A DNA stretch of 21,919 bases from CAZPKH01 sp964407165 (GCA_964407165.1 CAYOUJ010000040.1:1-21919); one strand, 5' to 3'. Numbered from the stretch's first letter, positions 7,396 through 15,232 are shown. Translations and numbers: made by a program. The notes: generated by a model not told the origin, from the sequence alone.

Positions 7396-8940
7396 ATGTC
7401 AACCATCATCATCTACGCATGCGTCCTGATAGCCGGTCTCGCCGTGGGCATCCTCGCCACCTGGCTCGTGCAAAAGTCAATGGCCCGCACCGCTGCCAAG
7501 ACCATCGTCGAAGAGGCTCAGAAAGAGGCGGAAGTGCTCAAAAACACCAAGCTGCTCGAAGCTCGCGAGACCGAGCTCAAAATGAAAGCCGACCTCGAGA
7601 AACAGGCAAACCAGCGAATGTCAAAAATACAGCAGAACGAGGCACGCGTGCGCCAGCGCGAGCTGCAGCTCAACCAGCAACAGAGTGAAAACCAACGCGC
7701 GCGCAACGAGAACGATCAGACACGCAACAACCTCGAAGCCCAGCGCAAGAAGCTCGACGCACGCTCGGCAGAGCTCGACAAGCTCACCCGCCAGGCCCAG
7801 GAGACCCTCGAGCACCTCTCCGGGCTCACAGCCGAGGAGGCCAAGGAGAAACTCGTCGAGAGCCTCAAGGACGAGGCCAAGACCGCCGCCGCAAGCTATA
7901 TCAACGACATCATGGACGACGCCAAGATGACTGCCAACCGCGAGGCAAAGCGCATCGTTGTCCAATCAATCCAGCGCGTGGCCACCGAGACGGCCATCGA
8001 AAACTCCGTCACCGTCTTCCATATCGACTCCGACGAGATCAAGGGCCGCATCATCGGCCGCGAGGGCCGCAACATACGCGCCCTGGAGGCCGCCACCGGC
8101 ATCGAGATCATAGTCGACGACACCCCCGAGGCAATCGTCCTCAGCGGTTTCGATCCCGTGCGCCGCGAGATAGCGTCGCTGGCCCTGCACCAGCTCGTGG
8201 CCGACGGCCGCATTCACCCCGCGCGCATCGAGGAGGTGGTGGCCAAGGTGCGCAAGCAGATCGAGGAGGAGATCATCGAGACCGGCAAGCGCACGGCCAT
8301 CGACCTGGGCATCCACGGGCTGCATCCCGAGCTCATACGCATGGTGGGCCGCATGAAATACCGCTCGAGCTACGGCCAGAACCTTCTCCAGCACTCACGC
8401 GAGACGGCCAACCTCTGCGCCGTAATGGCCTCCGAGCTGGGTCTCAACCCCAAGAAGGCGCGCCGCGCAGGCCTGCTCCACGACATAGGCAAGGTGCCCG
8501 ACGAGGAGCCCGAGCTGCCACACGCAATACTCGGCATGAAGCTCGCCGAGAAATACAAGGAGAAGCCCGACATCTGCAACGCCATCGGCGCACACCACGA
8601 CGAAGTGGAGCAGACATCGCTCCTGGCACCCATCGTCCAGGTGTGCGACGCCATCTCCGGCGCACGCCCCGGCGCACGCCGCGAGATAGTCGAGGCATAC
8701 ATCAAGCGCCTCAACGACCTCGAGCAGCTCGCCCTCTCATATCCTGGCGTGGTCAAGACCTACGCAATACAGGCCGGTCGCGAGCTGCGCGTGATAGTCG
8801 GCGCCGACAAGCTCTCTGACGAGGAGACCGAGAAGCTCTCGGGCGAGATAGCCAAGCGCATCCAGGACGAGATGACCTATCCCGGACAGGTGAAGATCAC
8901 CGTCATCCGCGAGACCCGGTCGGTAAGCTTCGCAAAATAA
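7396..8940 (+). CDS. rny: Ribonuclease Y
   Basis: The 514-residue length is close to the usual 520. Layout: an N-terminal membrane helix (about 4-25), a long charged coiled coil (35-150), a KH RNA-binding domain with GRIIGREGRNIR (217-228), and an HD domain with the metal ligands His 333 (LQHSRE), HD 362-363 (LLHDIGK) and HH 400-401. RNase Y is a membrane-bound endonuclease that starts mRNA decay. RicT, encoded six bases downstream, is a known modulator of RNase Y in Bacillus subtilis, so the gene pair makes functional sense. The ATG at 7396 directly precedes the membrane helix. Confidence 0.95.
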   Translation: MSTIIIYACVLIAGLAVGILATWLVQKSMARTAAKTIVEEAQKEAEVLKNTKLLEARETELKMKADLEKQANQRMSKIQQNEARVRQRELQLNQQQSENQRARNENDQTRNNLEAQRKKLDARSAELDKLTRQAQETLEHLSGLTAEEAKEKLVESLKDEAKTAAASYINDIMDDAKMTANREAKRIVVQSIQRVATETAIENSVTVFHIDSDEIKGRIIGREGRNIRALEAATGIEIIVDDTPEAIVLSGFDPVRREIASLALHQLVADGRIHPARIEEVVAKVRKQIEEEIIETGKRTAIDLGIHGLHPELIRMVGRMKYRSSYGQNLLQHSRETANLCAVMASELGLNPKKARRAGLLHDIGKVPDEEPELPHAILGMKLAEKYKEKPDICNAIGAHHDEVEQTSLLAPIVQVCDAISGARPGARREIVEAYIKRLNDLEQLALSYPGVVKTYAIQAGRELRVIVGADKLSDEETEKLSGEIAKRIQDEMTYPGQVKITVIRETRSVSFAK

Positions 8941-8946
8941 GCCACA

Positions 8947-10341
8947 ATGAGCGACAATAAAGAAAACTCGGCCCCCCCCATCCCCCCCCTGAAGGGTGGG
9001 GCTACCAAGCCTGCGGACAACCAAGCCGTTCCCCCCGCAGACACTAAGAACTTAGTGTCCCCCCCCCTTGGGGGGGGGTCGGGGGGGGCCGCGGGGTCCG
9101 GGGGGGCCGCGGGGTCGGGGGAGGCCGGCTCTGAGTTGAGGGGGGCTTACAAGCTCCACTGCACCAATTGGCTCGCCGACATACCAGGCGGCTTTGCCGA
9201 CAGCGACATGGTCGAGGTGCAGTTTAAGAACACCCGCAAAGGTTACTTCAAAAACTCCGCCCACATACCGCTGAAAATCGGTGACATCGTGGCTGTGGAG
9301 GCCTCCCCGGGACACGACATCGGCAAGGTCACCATGGTCGGTCGCCTCGTCCATAACCTCATGCGCCGCTCCGGCGTCAAGCCCGGAGCAGAGGTGCGCC
9401 GCGTCTTCCGCCGCGCAAAGCCGGCCGACATGGAGAAGTTTCGCGAGGCCAAGGCCAAGGAGAACGACACCATGATACGCTCCCGCCAGATTGCCGCCTC
9501 GCTCGGGCTGAAGATGAAAATCGGCGACGTCGAGTATCAGGGCGACGGCAACAAGGCCATCTTCTACTACATCGCCGACGAGCGCGTTGACTTCCGCCAG
9601 CTCATCAAGGTGCTCGCCGAGGCCTTCCACGTGCGCATCGAGATGAAGCAGATAGGCGCGCGCCAGGAGGCCGGCCGCATCGGCGGCATCGGCCCCTGCG
9701 GACGCCCCCTGTGCTGCTCGCAGTGGATGACCAACTTCGTCAGCGTCGGCACCGCAGCCGCGCGCTTCCAGGACATCTCGCTCAACCCCCAGAAACTCGC
9801 CGGCCAGTGCGCCAAGCTCAAATGCTGCCTCAACTTCGAGGTCGACACCTACGTGGAGTCGGCCAAGCGCATGCCCGACAAAAGCACCCGCCTCGAGACC
9901 GCCGACAAGACCTGGTATCACTTCAAGAGCGACATCTTCGCCCACACCGTCACCTACTCATCCGAGAAGTCGTCGCCCACCGACCTTACCACAATCGACG
10001 TGCGCCGCGCCTTCGAGATCATCGCCCTTAACAAGGAGGGCGTCAAGCCCGACAAGCTGCAGCGCGACGGCGAGGACAAGCCCCAGAAGTCCAACGAGTT
10101 TGTCGACCTCGTCGGCCAGGACAGCATCAGCCGCTTCGACCGCGCCAAAAAGCGCAAGCGCAAAGCCAAGGGGAGCGGCGACACAAGCAAGGAGGGCAGC
10201 CGTCCCCGGCCGCACACCCCCGCCTCGGCCGCAAACAACCCCAAAGATGGCAAATCCGCCGACAAGACCAAGAAGCCCAAGTCCAAAGGCAAAGGGAGCG
10301 GGGCGGCGCCCTCGCGCCCCGCACCTCCAAAAGATGCGTAA
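8947..10341 (+). CDS. ricT: RicT/PSP1-domain protein (YaaT-like)
   Basis: The 464-residue protein holds the PSP1 core from about residue 69 (KLHCTNWLADIPGGFADSDMVEVQFKNTRKGYF). Two cysteine clusters, C251/C256/C257 (GPCGRPLCCSQW) and C288/C293/C294 (CAKLKCC), are the iron-sulfur ligands of RicT. In B. subtilis RicT works with RicA and RicF and affects RNase Y, which fits the rny gene six bases upstream. Residues 9-62 are a low-complexity Pro/Gly/Ala/Ser stretch encoded by repeat elements with C8, C8, C9 and G9 runs. An in-frame TTG at 9136 after this stretch is a possible alternative start. The C-terminal 80 residues are Lys/Pro-rich. It overlaps gldH by eight bases. Confidence 0.88.
   Translation: MSDNKENSAPPIPPLKGGATKPADNQAVPPADTKNLVSPPLGGGSGGAAGSGGAAGSGEAGSELRGAYKLHCTNWLADIPGGFADSDMVEVQFKNTRKGYFKNSAHIPLKIGDIVAVEASPGHDIGKVTMVGRLVHNLMRRSGVKPGAEVRRVFRRAKPADMEKFREAKAKENDTMIRSRQIAASLGLKMKIGDVEYQGDGNKAIFYYIADERVDFRQLIKVLAEAFHVRIEMKQIGARQEAGRIGGIGPCGRPLCCSQWMTNFVSVGTAAARFQDISLNPQKLAGQCAKLKCCLNFEVDTYVESAKRMPDKSTRLETADKTWYHFKSDIFAHTVTYSSEKSSPTDLTTIDVRRAFEIIALNKEGVKPDKLQRDGEDKPQKSNEFVDLVGQDSISRFDRAKKRKRKAKGSGDTSKEGSRPRPHTPASAANNPKDGKSADKTKKPKSKGKGSGAAPSRPAPPKDA
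8972..9009 (+). repeat. C-rich element copy (c), inside the ricT 5' end
   Basis: C8 (8972-8979), AT, C8 (8982-8989), TGAAGGGTGGGGCTACCAAG. It is translated as PPIPPLKGGATK, the same frame and nearly the same peptide as copy (a) in zapA. Confidence 0.8.
9041..9126 (+). repeat. Palindrome plus G-rich 18-bp tandem repeat inside ricT
   Basis: ACACTAAG (9041-9048) and CTTAGTGT (9051-9058) are perfect inverted arms. C9 (9059-9067), TT and G9 (9070-9078) form a second perfect palindrome. About two and a half copies of an 18-base unit GGGGGGGCCGCGGGGTCC follow, encoding GGAAGS repeats. Confidence 0.8.
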
Positions 10342-10783
10342 CCTGCTGTCCGTCATATTAGTCACGCTGGCGTTAGGAGCATGTGCCCCCGGCAACGAGT
10401 GCAGCACTTTCGTCGACCTCGCCGCCGGCGGGTGGGCCTACGGTGACTCCGTGGTCTTCACGCCCGCCATGGCCGACTCAGTGGCCGACGGCCACCTCAA
10501 GATTGCAGTCTGCCACGACAACTCCTACCCGTGGAGCAACCTCTGGCTCGAGGTGTCGTACCCCGGGCCGCAGGGCACATACCGCGACACCGTGGAGATG
10601 ACACTCGCCGACCCCTTCGGCCACTGGCAAGGCAAAGCCATCGGCTCGACATACCAGATGCAGGCCACCCTCCCCGCGCGCCTGCGCCTGCATGCCGACA
10701 CCCGCGTGGAGGTACGCCACATAATGCGTCTCGACACCCTCCGCGGCCTCACCAAAGTAGGCGTCACATTCACCCCCGATTAG
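10334..10783 (+). CDS. gldH: GldH-type lipoprotein
   Basis: The 149-residue protein begins MRNLLSVILVTLALGAC, a lipoprotein signal with Cys 17 as the lipid attachment site. The mature part (FVDLAAGGWAYGDSVVFTP, then NSYPWSNLWLEVSYPGP and DPFGHWQGKAIGSTYQM) fits GldH. GldH is needed for gliding in Flavobacterium but is also found in non-gliding Bacteroidales, where its role is less clear. I chose the ATG at 10334 because it gives a complete signal peptide; it overlaps the ricT end by eight bases (ATGCGTAA), so the two are probably translationally coupled. Confidence 0.82.
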   Translation: MRNLLSVILVTLALGACAPGNECSTFVDLAAGGWAYGDSVVFTPAMADSVADGHLKIAVCHDNSYPWSNLWLEVSYPGPQGTYRDTVEMTLADPFGHWQGKAIGSTYQMQATLPARLRLHADTRVEVRHIMRLDTLRGLTKVGVTFTPD

Positions 10784-10795
10784 TGATTAACGGTC

Positions 10796-10863
10796 AGTGA
10801 TTAGTGATTAGCTGCCTTCCGGGAAAAGCCGCTCTACTCACTCACAGCCAATCACTAATCACT
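10796..10863 (+). repeat. Long hairpin between gldH and the CCA-adding enzyme gene
   Basis: AGTGATTAGTGATT (10796-10809) pairs perfectly with AATCACTAATCACT (10850-10863). After one mismatch, GCTG/CAGC extends the stem to 18 pairs around a 30-base loop. GGGAAAAG in the loop (10821-10828) could instead pair with CTTTTCCC (10869-10876), which ends just before the next ATG. It may be a terminator or attenuator-like structure, or only repeat debris. No T-run follows. Confidence 0.6.
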
Positions 10864-10877
10864 CAACACTTTTCCCT

Positions 10878-12311
10878 ATGCCTGAGATACGCAACATCGC
10901 CCCTGACCGCCTGCCCCGCGTGCTCCGCACCGTCGGCGAGTGCGCCGACGCCCTCGGCCTCGAGGCCTACGTGGTCGGCGGATACGTCCGCGACCTGCTG
11001 CTCGGGCGCCCCTCAAAAGACATCGACTTCGTCACCGTCGGCTCAGGCATAGCCCTCGCCCGCAAGGTTGCCGACACCCTCGGCCCCGGCACCCACTTCA
11101 GCTTCTTCAAGACCTACGGCACCGCCCAGGTCAAACGCGGTCGGCTTGAACTCGAGTTCGTCGGCGCGCGCAAGGAGTCATACCACCACGACTCCCGCAA
11201 CCCCATCGTGGAAGACGGCACGCTCCACGATGACATCTCGCGTCGCGACTTCACCGTCAACGCCCTCGCCATCTGCGTCAACGGTCCCCGCTTCGGCGAG
11301 CTGGTCGACCTCTTCGGCGGCGTCGACGACATGCGCAAGGGCATCCTCCGCACCCCCCTCGACCCCGACGTCACCTTCAGCGACGACCCCCTGCGCATGC
11401 TCCGCGCCGTCCGCTTCGCCACACAGCTCTCCTTCGACATCTTCCCCGCGACGCTCGACGCCATCACCCGCAACGCGCAGCGCATCAAGATAATAACCGG
11501 CGAGCGCATCATCACCGAGCTTAACAAGGTGATGTCCGCGCCACGCCCCTCCGTCGGCTGGAAGCTCCTCGACCGGACCGGCCTGCTGCAACTCATCTTC
11601 CCCGAGCTCGCAGCCCTCAAGGGTGTGGAGACCGTCGAGGGCCGCGGACACAAAGACAACTTCCTCCACACCCTGCAAGTGCTTGACAACGTGGCCGCCA
11701 AGTCCGATGACCTGTGGCTGCGCTGGGCCGCGCTGCTCCACGACATCGGCAAGCCCCAGACCAAGCGCTGGGATCCCGAGACCGGCTGGACATTCCACAA
11801 CCACAACTTCATCGGCGCCAAGATGGTGCCCCGCATCTTCCGCCGCCTCAAGCTCCCCGTCGACGCACGCATGGAGCTGGTGCGCAAGCTCGTAGACCTG
11901 CACATGCGCCCCATCGCACTGGTCGAAGACACCGTCACCGACTCCGCCATACGCCGCGTGCTCTTCGACGCCGGCGACGACATCGACCGCCTCATGACAC
12001 TCTGCGAGGCCGACATAACCTCCAAGAACGAGGCCAAGGTCGCACGCATTTTGGCCAACTTCGCCCACGTGCGCGACAAGATGGCCGAGCTGGAGGAGCG
12101 CGACCGCATACGCTGCTTCCAGCCACCCGTCCGCGGCGAGGAGATCATGGCGACCTTCGGCCTGGGAGAGTGCCGCACTGTCGGCGTCATCAAGGAAGCC
12201 ATCAAAGACGCCATCCTCGACGGCCTCATCCACAACGACCACGCCGAGGCCCGCGCCTTCATGCTCGCCCACGCCGCCACCCTCGGCCTCACCCCCCTCA
12301 CCAATGCCTGA
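10878..12311 (+). CDS. cca: CCA-adding tRNA nucleotidyltransferase with HD domain
   Basis: The 477-residue protein is a class II nucleotidyltransferase. YVVGGYVRDLLLG (31-43) is the GG motif and KDIDFV (47-52) holds the catalytic Asp pair. RRDFTVNALA and LRMLRAVRFATQ belong to the nucleotide-specificity and neck regions. A C-terminal HD domain has RGHKDNFLHTLQV and WAALLHDIGKPQT. The enzyme builds or repairs the CCA end of tRNAs; the narrower specificity (full CCA, A-adding or CC-adding) cannot be set from sequence alone. The start codon is the first ATG with the domain intact. The stop lies inside the ATG region of the fic gene. Confidence 0.9.
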   Translation: MPEIRNIAPDRLPRVLRTVGECADALGLEAYVVGGYVRDLLLGRPSKDIDFVTVGSGIALARKVADTLGPGTHFSFFKTYGTAQVKRGRLELEFVGARKESYHHDSRNPIVEDGTLHDDISRRDFTVNALAICVNGPRFGELVDLFGGVDDMRKGILRTPLDPDVTFSDDPLRMLRAVRFATQLSFDIFPATLDAITRNAQRIKIITGERIITELNKVMSAPRPSVGWKLLDRTGLLQLIFPELAALKGVETVEGRGHKDNFLHTLQVLDNVAAKSDDLWLRWAALLHDIGKPQTKRWDPETGWTFHNHNFIGAKMVPRIFRRLKLPVDARMELVRKLVDLHMRPIALVEDTVTDSAIRRVLFDAGDDIDRLMTLCEADITSKNEAKVARILANFAHVRDKMAELEERDRIRCFQPPVRGEEIMATFGLGECRTVGVIKEAIKDAILDGLIHNDHAEARAFMLAHAATLGLTPLTNA

Positions 12312-13182
12312 AACTACCCCACATAAAATATCAATCCGTTTCTTCGGCGACAGTGAGATACGCGCCGCCTGGGATGAAACGGACAGCCGTTGGCTGTTCT
12401 CCGTTGTCGATGTCATTGCGGTTCTTACTGAGAGCAAAAATCCGCGTAATTATTGGAAAGTGCTCAAACACCGCCTCATCAAGAAGGGAAATCAGTTGGT
12501 TACTCAATGTAACCAACTGAAGATGACAGCAGCCGATGGCAAACGCTATCTAACTGATTGTCTGTCACAACAAGATATGCTCGCCCTAATCGAGGCCACA
12601 CCGAGCCCCCACGCAATGGCTTTTGCCCGCTGGCTTATCACCGGTGAAGACCAAATAGATGCCAAGAGCCGTGACAAGGCCTATCAGCTATGGGAAAGTT
12701 CCCTGCTCGACACCATCGAGGTAGGCACTGCACGCGGACTGCAGCAAATACACGCATACCTCTTTGGCGGCCTGTATGACTTCGCCGGACAGATACGCAA
12801 TAAAAACATCGCCAAGGGGGGCTTTCTCTTCGCCTCTCACCACTTCCTCCCTCAAACCCTACGACAGATAGAGCAGATGCCCGAAGACACACTCGACCAG
12901 ATAACTGACAAATACGTCGAGATGAACATCGCCCATCCTTTCATGGAGGGAAACGGCCGAAGCACTCGCCTCTGGCTCGACATGATGCTCAGGCGCTCAC
13001 TCAAGCGATGCGTCGACTGGAGCCGGATTGACAAAACCGACTACATGGAAGCAATGCGTATCAGCCCACGAAAACCCGGACGTATCAAGGAACTCATTGC
13101 CGGCGCTCTCACCGACCGCATCCATGACCGCGAAACATTCATGAAAGGAATCGACTACTCTTATTATTACGAGCAAGATTAA
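12304..13182 (+). CDS. Fic protein with Bro-N-like N-terminal domain, class III auto-inhibited
   Basis: The 292-residue protein has two parts. Residues 10-110 (IRFFGDSEIRAAWDE, WLFSVVDVIAVLTES, NYWKVLKHRL, LKMTAADGKRYLTD, WLI) resemble Bro-N/antirepressor domains of phage proteins. Residues 125-285 are a Fic domain: YLFGGLYDFAGQIRNKNIAKGG (152-173, flap region) and the catalytic HPFMEGNGRSTR (211-222, HPFxxGNGRxxR complete). The end, SYYYEQ (286-291), fits the C-terminal inhibitory motif (S/T)xxxE(G/N) of class III Fic proteins, with Q in the last place. It likely transfers AMP to an unknown target. It overlaps cca by eight bases but has clearly lower GC than its neighbours, which suggests acquisition. 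Confidence 0.85.
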   Translation: MPETTPHKISIRFFGDSEIRAAWDETDSRWLFSVVDVIAVLTESKNPRNYWKVLKHRLIKKGNQLVTQCNQLKMTAADGKRYLTDCLSQQDMLALIEATPSPHAMAFARWLITGEDQIDAKSRDKAYQLWESSLLDTIEVGTARGLQQIHAYLFGGLYDFAGQIRNKNIAKGGFLFASHHFLPQTLRQIEQMPEDTLDQITDKYVEMNIAHPFMEGNGRSTRLWLDMMLRRSLKRCVDWSRIDKTDYMEAMRISPRKPGRIKELIAGALTDRIHDRETFMKGIDYSYYYEQD

Positions 13183-13476
13183 TATTTGCAGCACATTATA
13201 AAAAATCACCCGACAGATTACAGGCAAATGAAAACATTTGCTTAAATTTGTCGCCAAATAACAGAGCCGCCGGCAAGAGAGCCGCTGTGGCACCTTCCCC
13301 TCTCTGAATATCGGTTTGCCGACAGGCAGGGTGGGTATTTAAATATATAAATGAAAGACGTATCCGGTCGGCTGCCACGGCGGCAGCGACACGACGTTAT
13401 CTTCTACGCTTGAAACCTTGGAAATTTCTAACTTGTAGGAAGATGATGCAGCGGACTCGTCCAGGGTAGATTATAT
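13183..13476 (+). other. Non-coding stretch after the fic gene
   Basis: No convincing gene is seen on either strand. A lone -7-like TAAATTTG (13243-13250) has no good -33 partner. GCTGCC and GGCAGC form a small hairpin near 13370-13386. The composition is more AT-rich than the flanking genes. Confidence 0.4.
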
Positions 13477-13632
13477 ATCCATGGCCATTCAAGGGCGCCG
13501 TGCGCCTTTGGGTGCGCTGTGGCCATTATAATCTTTACGTGGGCTTACCGACTGCTTATTCTTGCAAGTGGGCAGTCCAAGGGCCTCAAGCGTGGGATAA
13601 GCAGGATGAGAACCCACGTTTTTTCTTTTTTT
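13477..13632 (+). ncRNA. Candidate structured RNA with intrinsic terminator (6S/Bacteroidales-1-like?)
   Basis: Two structured parts follow each other. First, ATGGCCA (13481-13487) pairs with TGGCCAT (13520-13526) around an inner stem AAGGGCGC/GCGCCTTT. Second, ACGTGGG (13537-13543) pairs with CCCACGT (13613-13619), and inside it CTGCTTAT (13552-13559) pairs with ATAAGCAG (13597-13604), separated by roughly symmetric eight-base internal loops. T-runs follow at 13619-13632. A segment GCAAGTGGGCAGTCC (from 13564) recalls part of Gram-negative 6S RNA, but I cannot confirm the family. The 5' end is not defined. Confidence 0.45.
13537..13632 (+). terminator. Rho-independent terminator of the candidate RNA
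   Basis: The seven-pair outer stem ACGTGGG/CCCACGT is followed directly by T6, C and T7. The long internal part of the hairpin makes it more than a simple terminator. Confidence 0.7.
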
Positions 13633-13679
13633 ATTGACTATTAGATATTTAGGCCGTCTTATGGTTCCGGTGGCCACGG

Positions 13680-14769
13680 ATGCTTATGACTCGAAAGACG
13701 GTATTGATATTGGGCGGCGCCAACCAGCATGTCAAGGTCGCGCAAGCGGCCGCTGAATTAGGGTTCCGCACCATCGTCGCAGACTATCTCCCTCGCGAAG
13801 ACTCCCCCGCCAAGCTCATCGCCGACGAAGACTATCAGGTTGACATCAACGACATAGACACCCTCGCCGAGATCTGCCGCGCGAAGCACGTCGACGGCGT
13901 GGTGGCAGGGTAGCTCGACCCGTGCCAGAAGCCATACCAACGGCTGTGCGAGCAGATCGGCCTCCCGTGCTACGGCACCCGCCGACAGTTTGAGGTGCTG
14001 ACAGACAAGGAACTGTTCAAGCAGGCCTGCCGTGACAGCGGCGTGGACGTAATCCCTGAGTACACCGTCGCCGACATCGCACACGGCCGTGTCGACCTAC
14101 CCCGTCTTCATCAAGCCCGTCGACAGCCGCGGCAGCCGCGGCCAGACCGTCTGCCACACACCCGCGCAGGCCCTGTAGGCGGTGAAGTTGGCCGCCGGCC
14201 ATTCATCCAACGGGCGCGTTATCATCGAGAAATACATGGGCAACACGGGCGAGGTACAGGTCACATACTTCGCCGTCGGCGGCCGCTATTTCCTCGTGCG
14301 CCTTTGCGACAGCTATTCCGGCACCGTCGAGCAGTGCCTCGACCGCGTGGTGCACTGCGCGGTTTCGCCCTCGCGCCATACCGAGGCCTTCCTGCGGCAT
14401 GCCGACACCAAGCTGCAGCGCCTCTTCCAAGGCCTTGGGATACTGGACGGTCCGGTGTTCATGCAGGGATTCATGGACGGTGATACCTTCCGACCCTTCG
14501 ACCCCGGGCGCCGATTTCCCGGCGTGGAATACGACCTCATGCTCAAGCGCGCCACCGGCGTCGACTTCATGCAGATGCTCGTGGAGTTTGCCGTCACCGG
14601 CCGGATGCCGTGCACCGAGCTGCCCTCCGACCTGTACATGATCGGGGGCTGCCATGCCGCCGTGCTGTTCCCGACCATGGGCGCCGGCACCGTGGGCAGC
14701 GTCAGCGGCCTCGATCCAACCTTCCGCCGCTTCTTCGAGCAAAAAGAGCACTCACTACCGACATATTAG
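13680..14769 (+). pseudogene. ATP-grasp enzyme, disrupted by two TAG stops and a frameshift
   Basis: The remnant covers about 363 codons of a carbamoyl-phosphate-synthase-like ATP-grasp protein. It opens KTVLILGGANQHVKVAQAAAEL and continues in the same frame to TDKELFKQACRDSGVDVIPEYTVAD. A TAG interrupts it at 13911-13913. Near 14085 a single extra G seems to shift the frame; after it TYPVFIKPVDSRGSRGQ, the ATP-binding strand, reads on. A second TAG lies at 14176-14178. The rest (GRVIIEKYMGNTGEVQV to FRRFFEQKEHSLPTY) is intact to 14769. GC content matches native genes, so decay looks recent. It differs clearly from the intact ATP-grasp protein at 4308-5324. Confidence 0.82.
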
Positions 14770-14770
14770 T

Positions 14771-14801
14771 TTTGCCGTGCGGCAAAGAATGTGTATCTTT
14801 G
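14771..14801 (+). promoter_or_regulatory. Thioesterase promoter with palindromic operator-like site
   Basis: TTTG (14771-14774), 19 bases, TATCTTTG (14794-14801); the ATG follows five bases later. The -33 box is part of a perfect inverted repeat TTTGCCG-TG-CGGCAAA (14771-14786). Confidence 0.7.
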
Positions 14802-14806
14802 CAGTC

Positions 14807-15184
14807 ATGGAAATGACTATAGGAATGGAGCACACGAGCGTGTGCACGGTAACCCCCGGGCTGACAGCCGAGGCAATGGGCTCGGGCGACATGCCCGTGC
14901 TGGCCACCCCCGCGCTGGTGGCGCTGATGGAGAACGCGGCGATGATGGCCGTGCAGCCTGCGCTGGCCCAGGGGGAGACAAGCGTGGGCGGACACATCGA
15001 CATCGCGCACCTGCGCCCCTCCCCTGTCGGCGCCGAGGTGAGGGCCAAGGCCGTGCTCACCGCCGTCGACGGGCGCCGGCTGGCTTTCCGTGTAGAGGCA
15101 CGCCAAGAGGACACCCTCGTCGGCGAAGGCACCCACATCCGCTTCATCGTCGACCGCGCCCGCTTCCTCAGCCGAACGAAGTGA
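14807..15184 (+). CDS. FlK-like hotdog-fold thioesterase
   Basis: The 125-residue protein fits the single-domain thioesterase family that includes fluoroacetyl-CoA thioesterase FlK: TAEAMGSGDMPVLATPALVALMENAA (about residues 20-45), with the Thr and Glu of the active site, then SVGGHIDIAHLRPSPVGAEV, where His is the third expected catalytic residue. Such enzymes hydrolyse acyl-CoA thioesters in the cytoplasm; the substrate is unknown. Family members begin about where this one does, so the start is 14807 (or 14813), even though the promoter ends only five bases earlier. Its stop overlaps the left arm of an inverted repeat in the next promoter. Confidence 0.78.
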   Translation: MEMTIGMEHTSVCTVTPGLTAEAMGSGDMPVLATPALVALMENAAMMAVQPALAQGETSVGGHIDIAHLRPSPVGAEVRAKAVLTAVDGRRLAFRVEARQEDTLVGEGTHIRFIVDRARFLSRTK

Positions 15185-15228
15185 CGGCAAAGTTTGTTAT
15201 CTTTTAAATTTTCACCACCTTTGCCGTC
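15183..15228 (+). promoter_or_regulatory. Toxin-antitoxin promoter flanked by a 10-bp inverted repeat
   Basis: TTTG (15193-15196), 19 bases, CACCTTTG (15216-15223; one base off TAnnTTTG). The arms GACGGCAAAG (15183-15192) and CTTTGCCGTC (15219-15228) are perfect inverted repeats bracketing the promoter, a layout fit for an operator. AbiE-type antitoxins are known to repress their own promoter through inverted repeats. Confidence 0.65.
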
Positions 15229-15232
15229 GGTC

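Noticed and set aside
11114..12437. Two minus-strand frames of about 400 codons opposite cca
   Set aside because: Both are shadows of a well-identified gene in high-GC DNA.
13243..13250. Promoter TAAATTTG for the candidate RNA
   Set aside because: There is no -33 box at the right distance, and it lies about 230 bases before the first stem.
13489..13677. Minus-strand reading frame of 62 codons over the candidate RNA
   Set aside because: It follows the RNA stems exactly, has no promoter or domain, and its A-rich start is the terminator T-run read backwards.
13911..14178. Recoded TAG codons in the ATP-grasp gene
   Set aside because: A frameshift lies between the two TAG codons, and TAG is a normal stop in neuB, zapA and gldH here.
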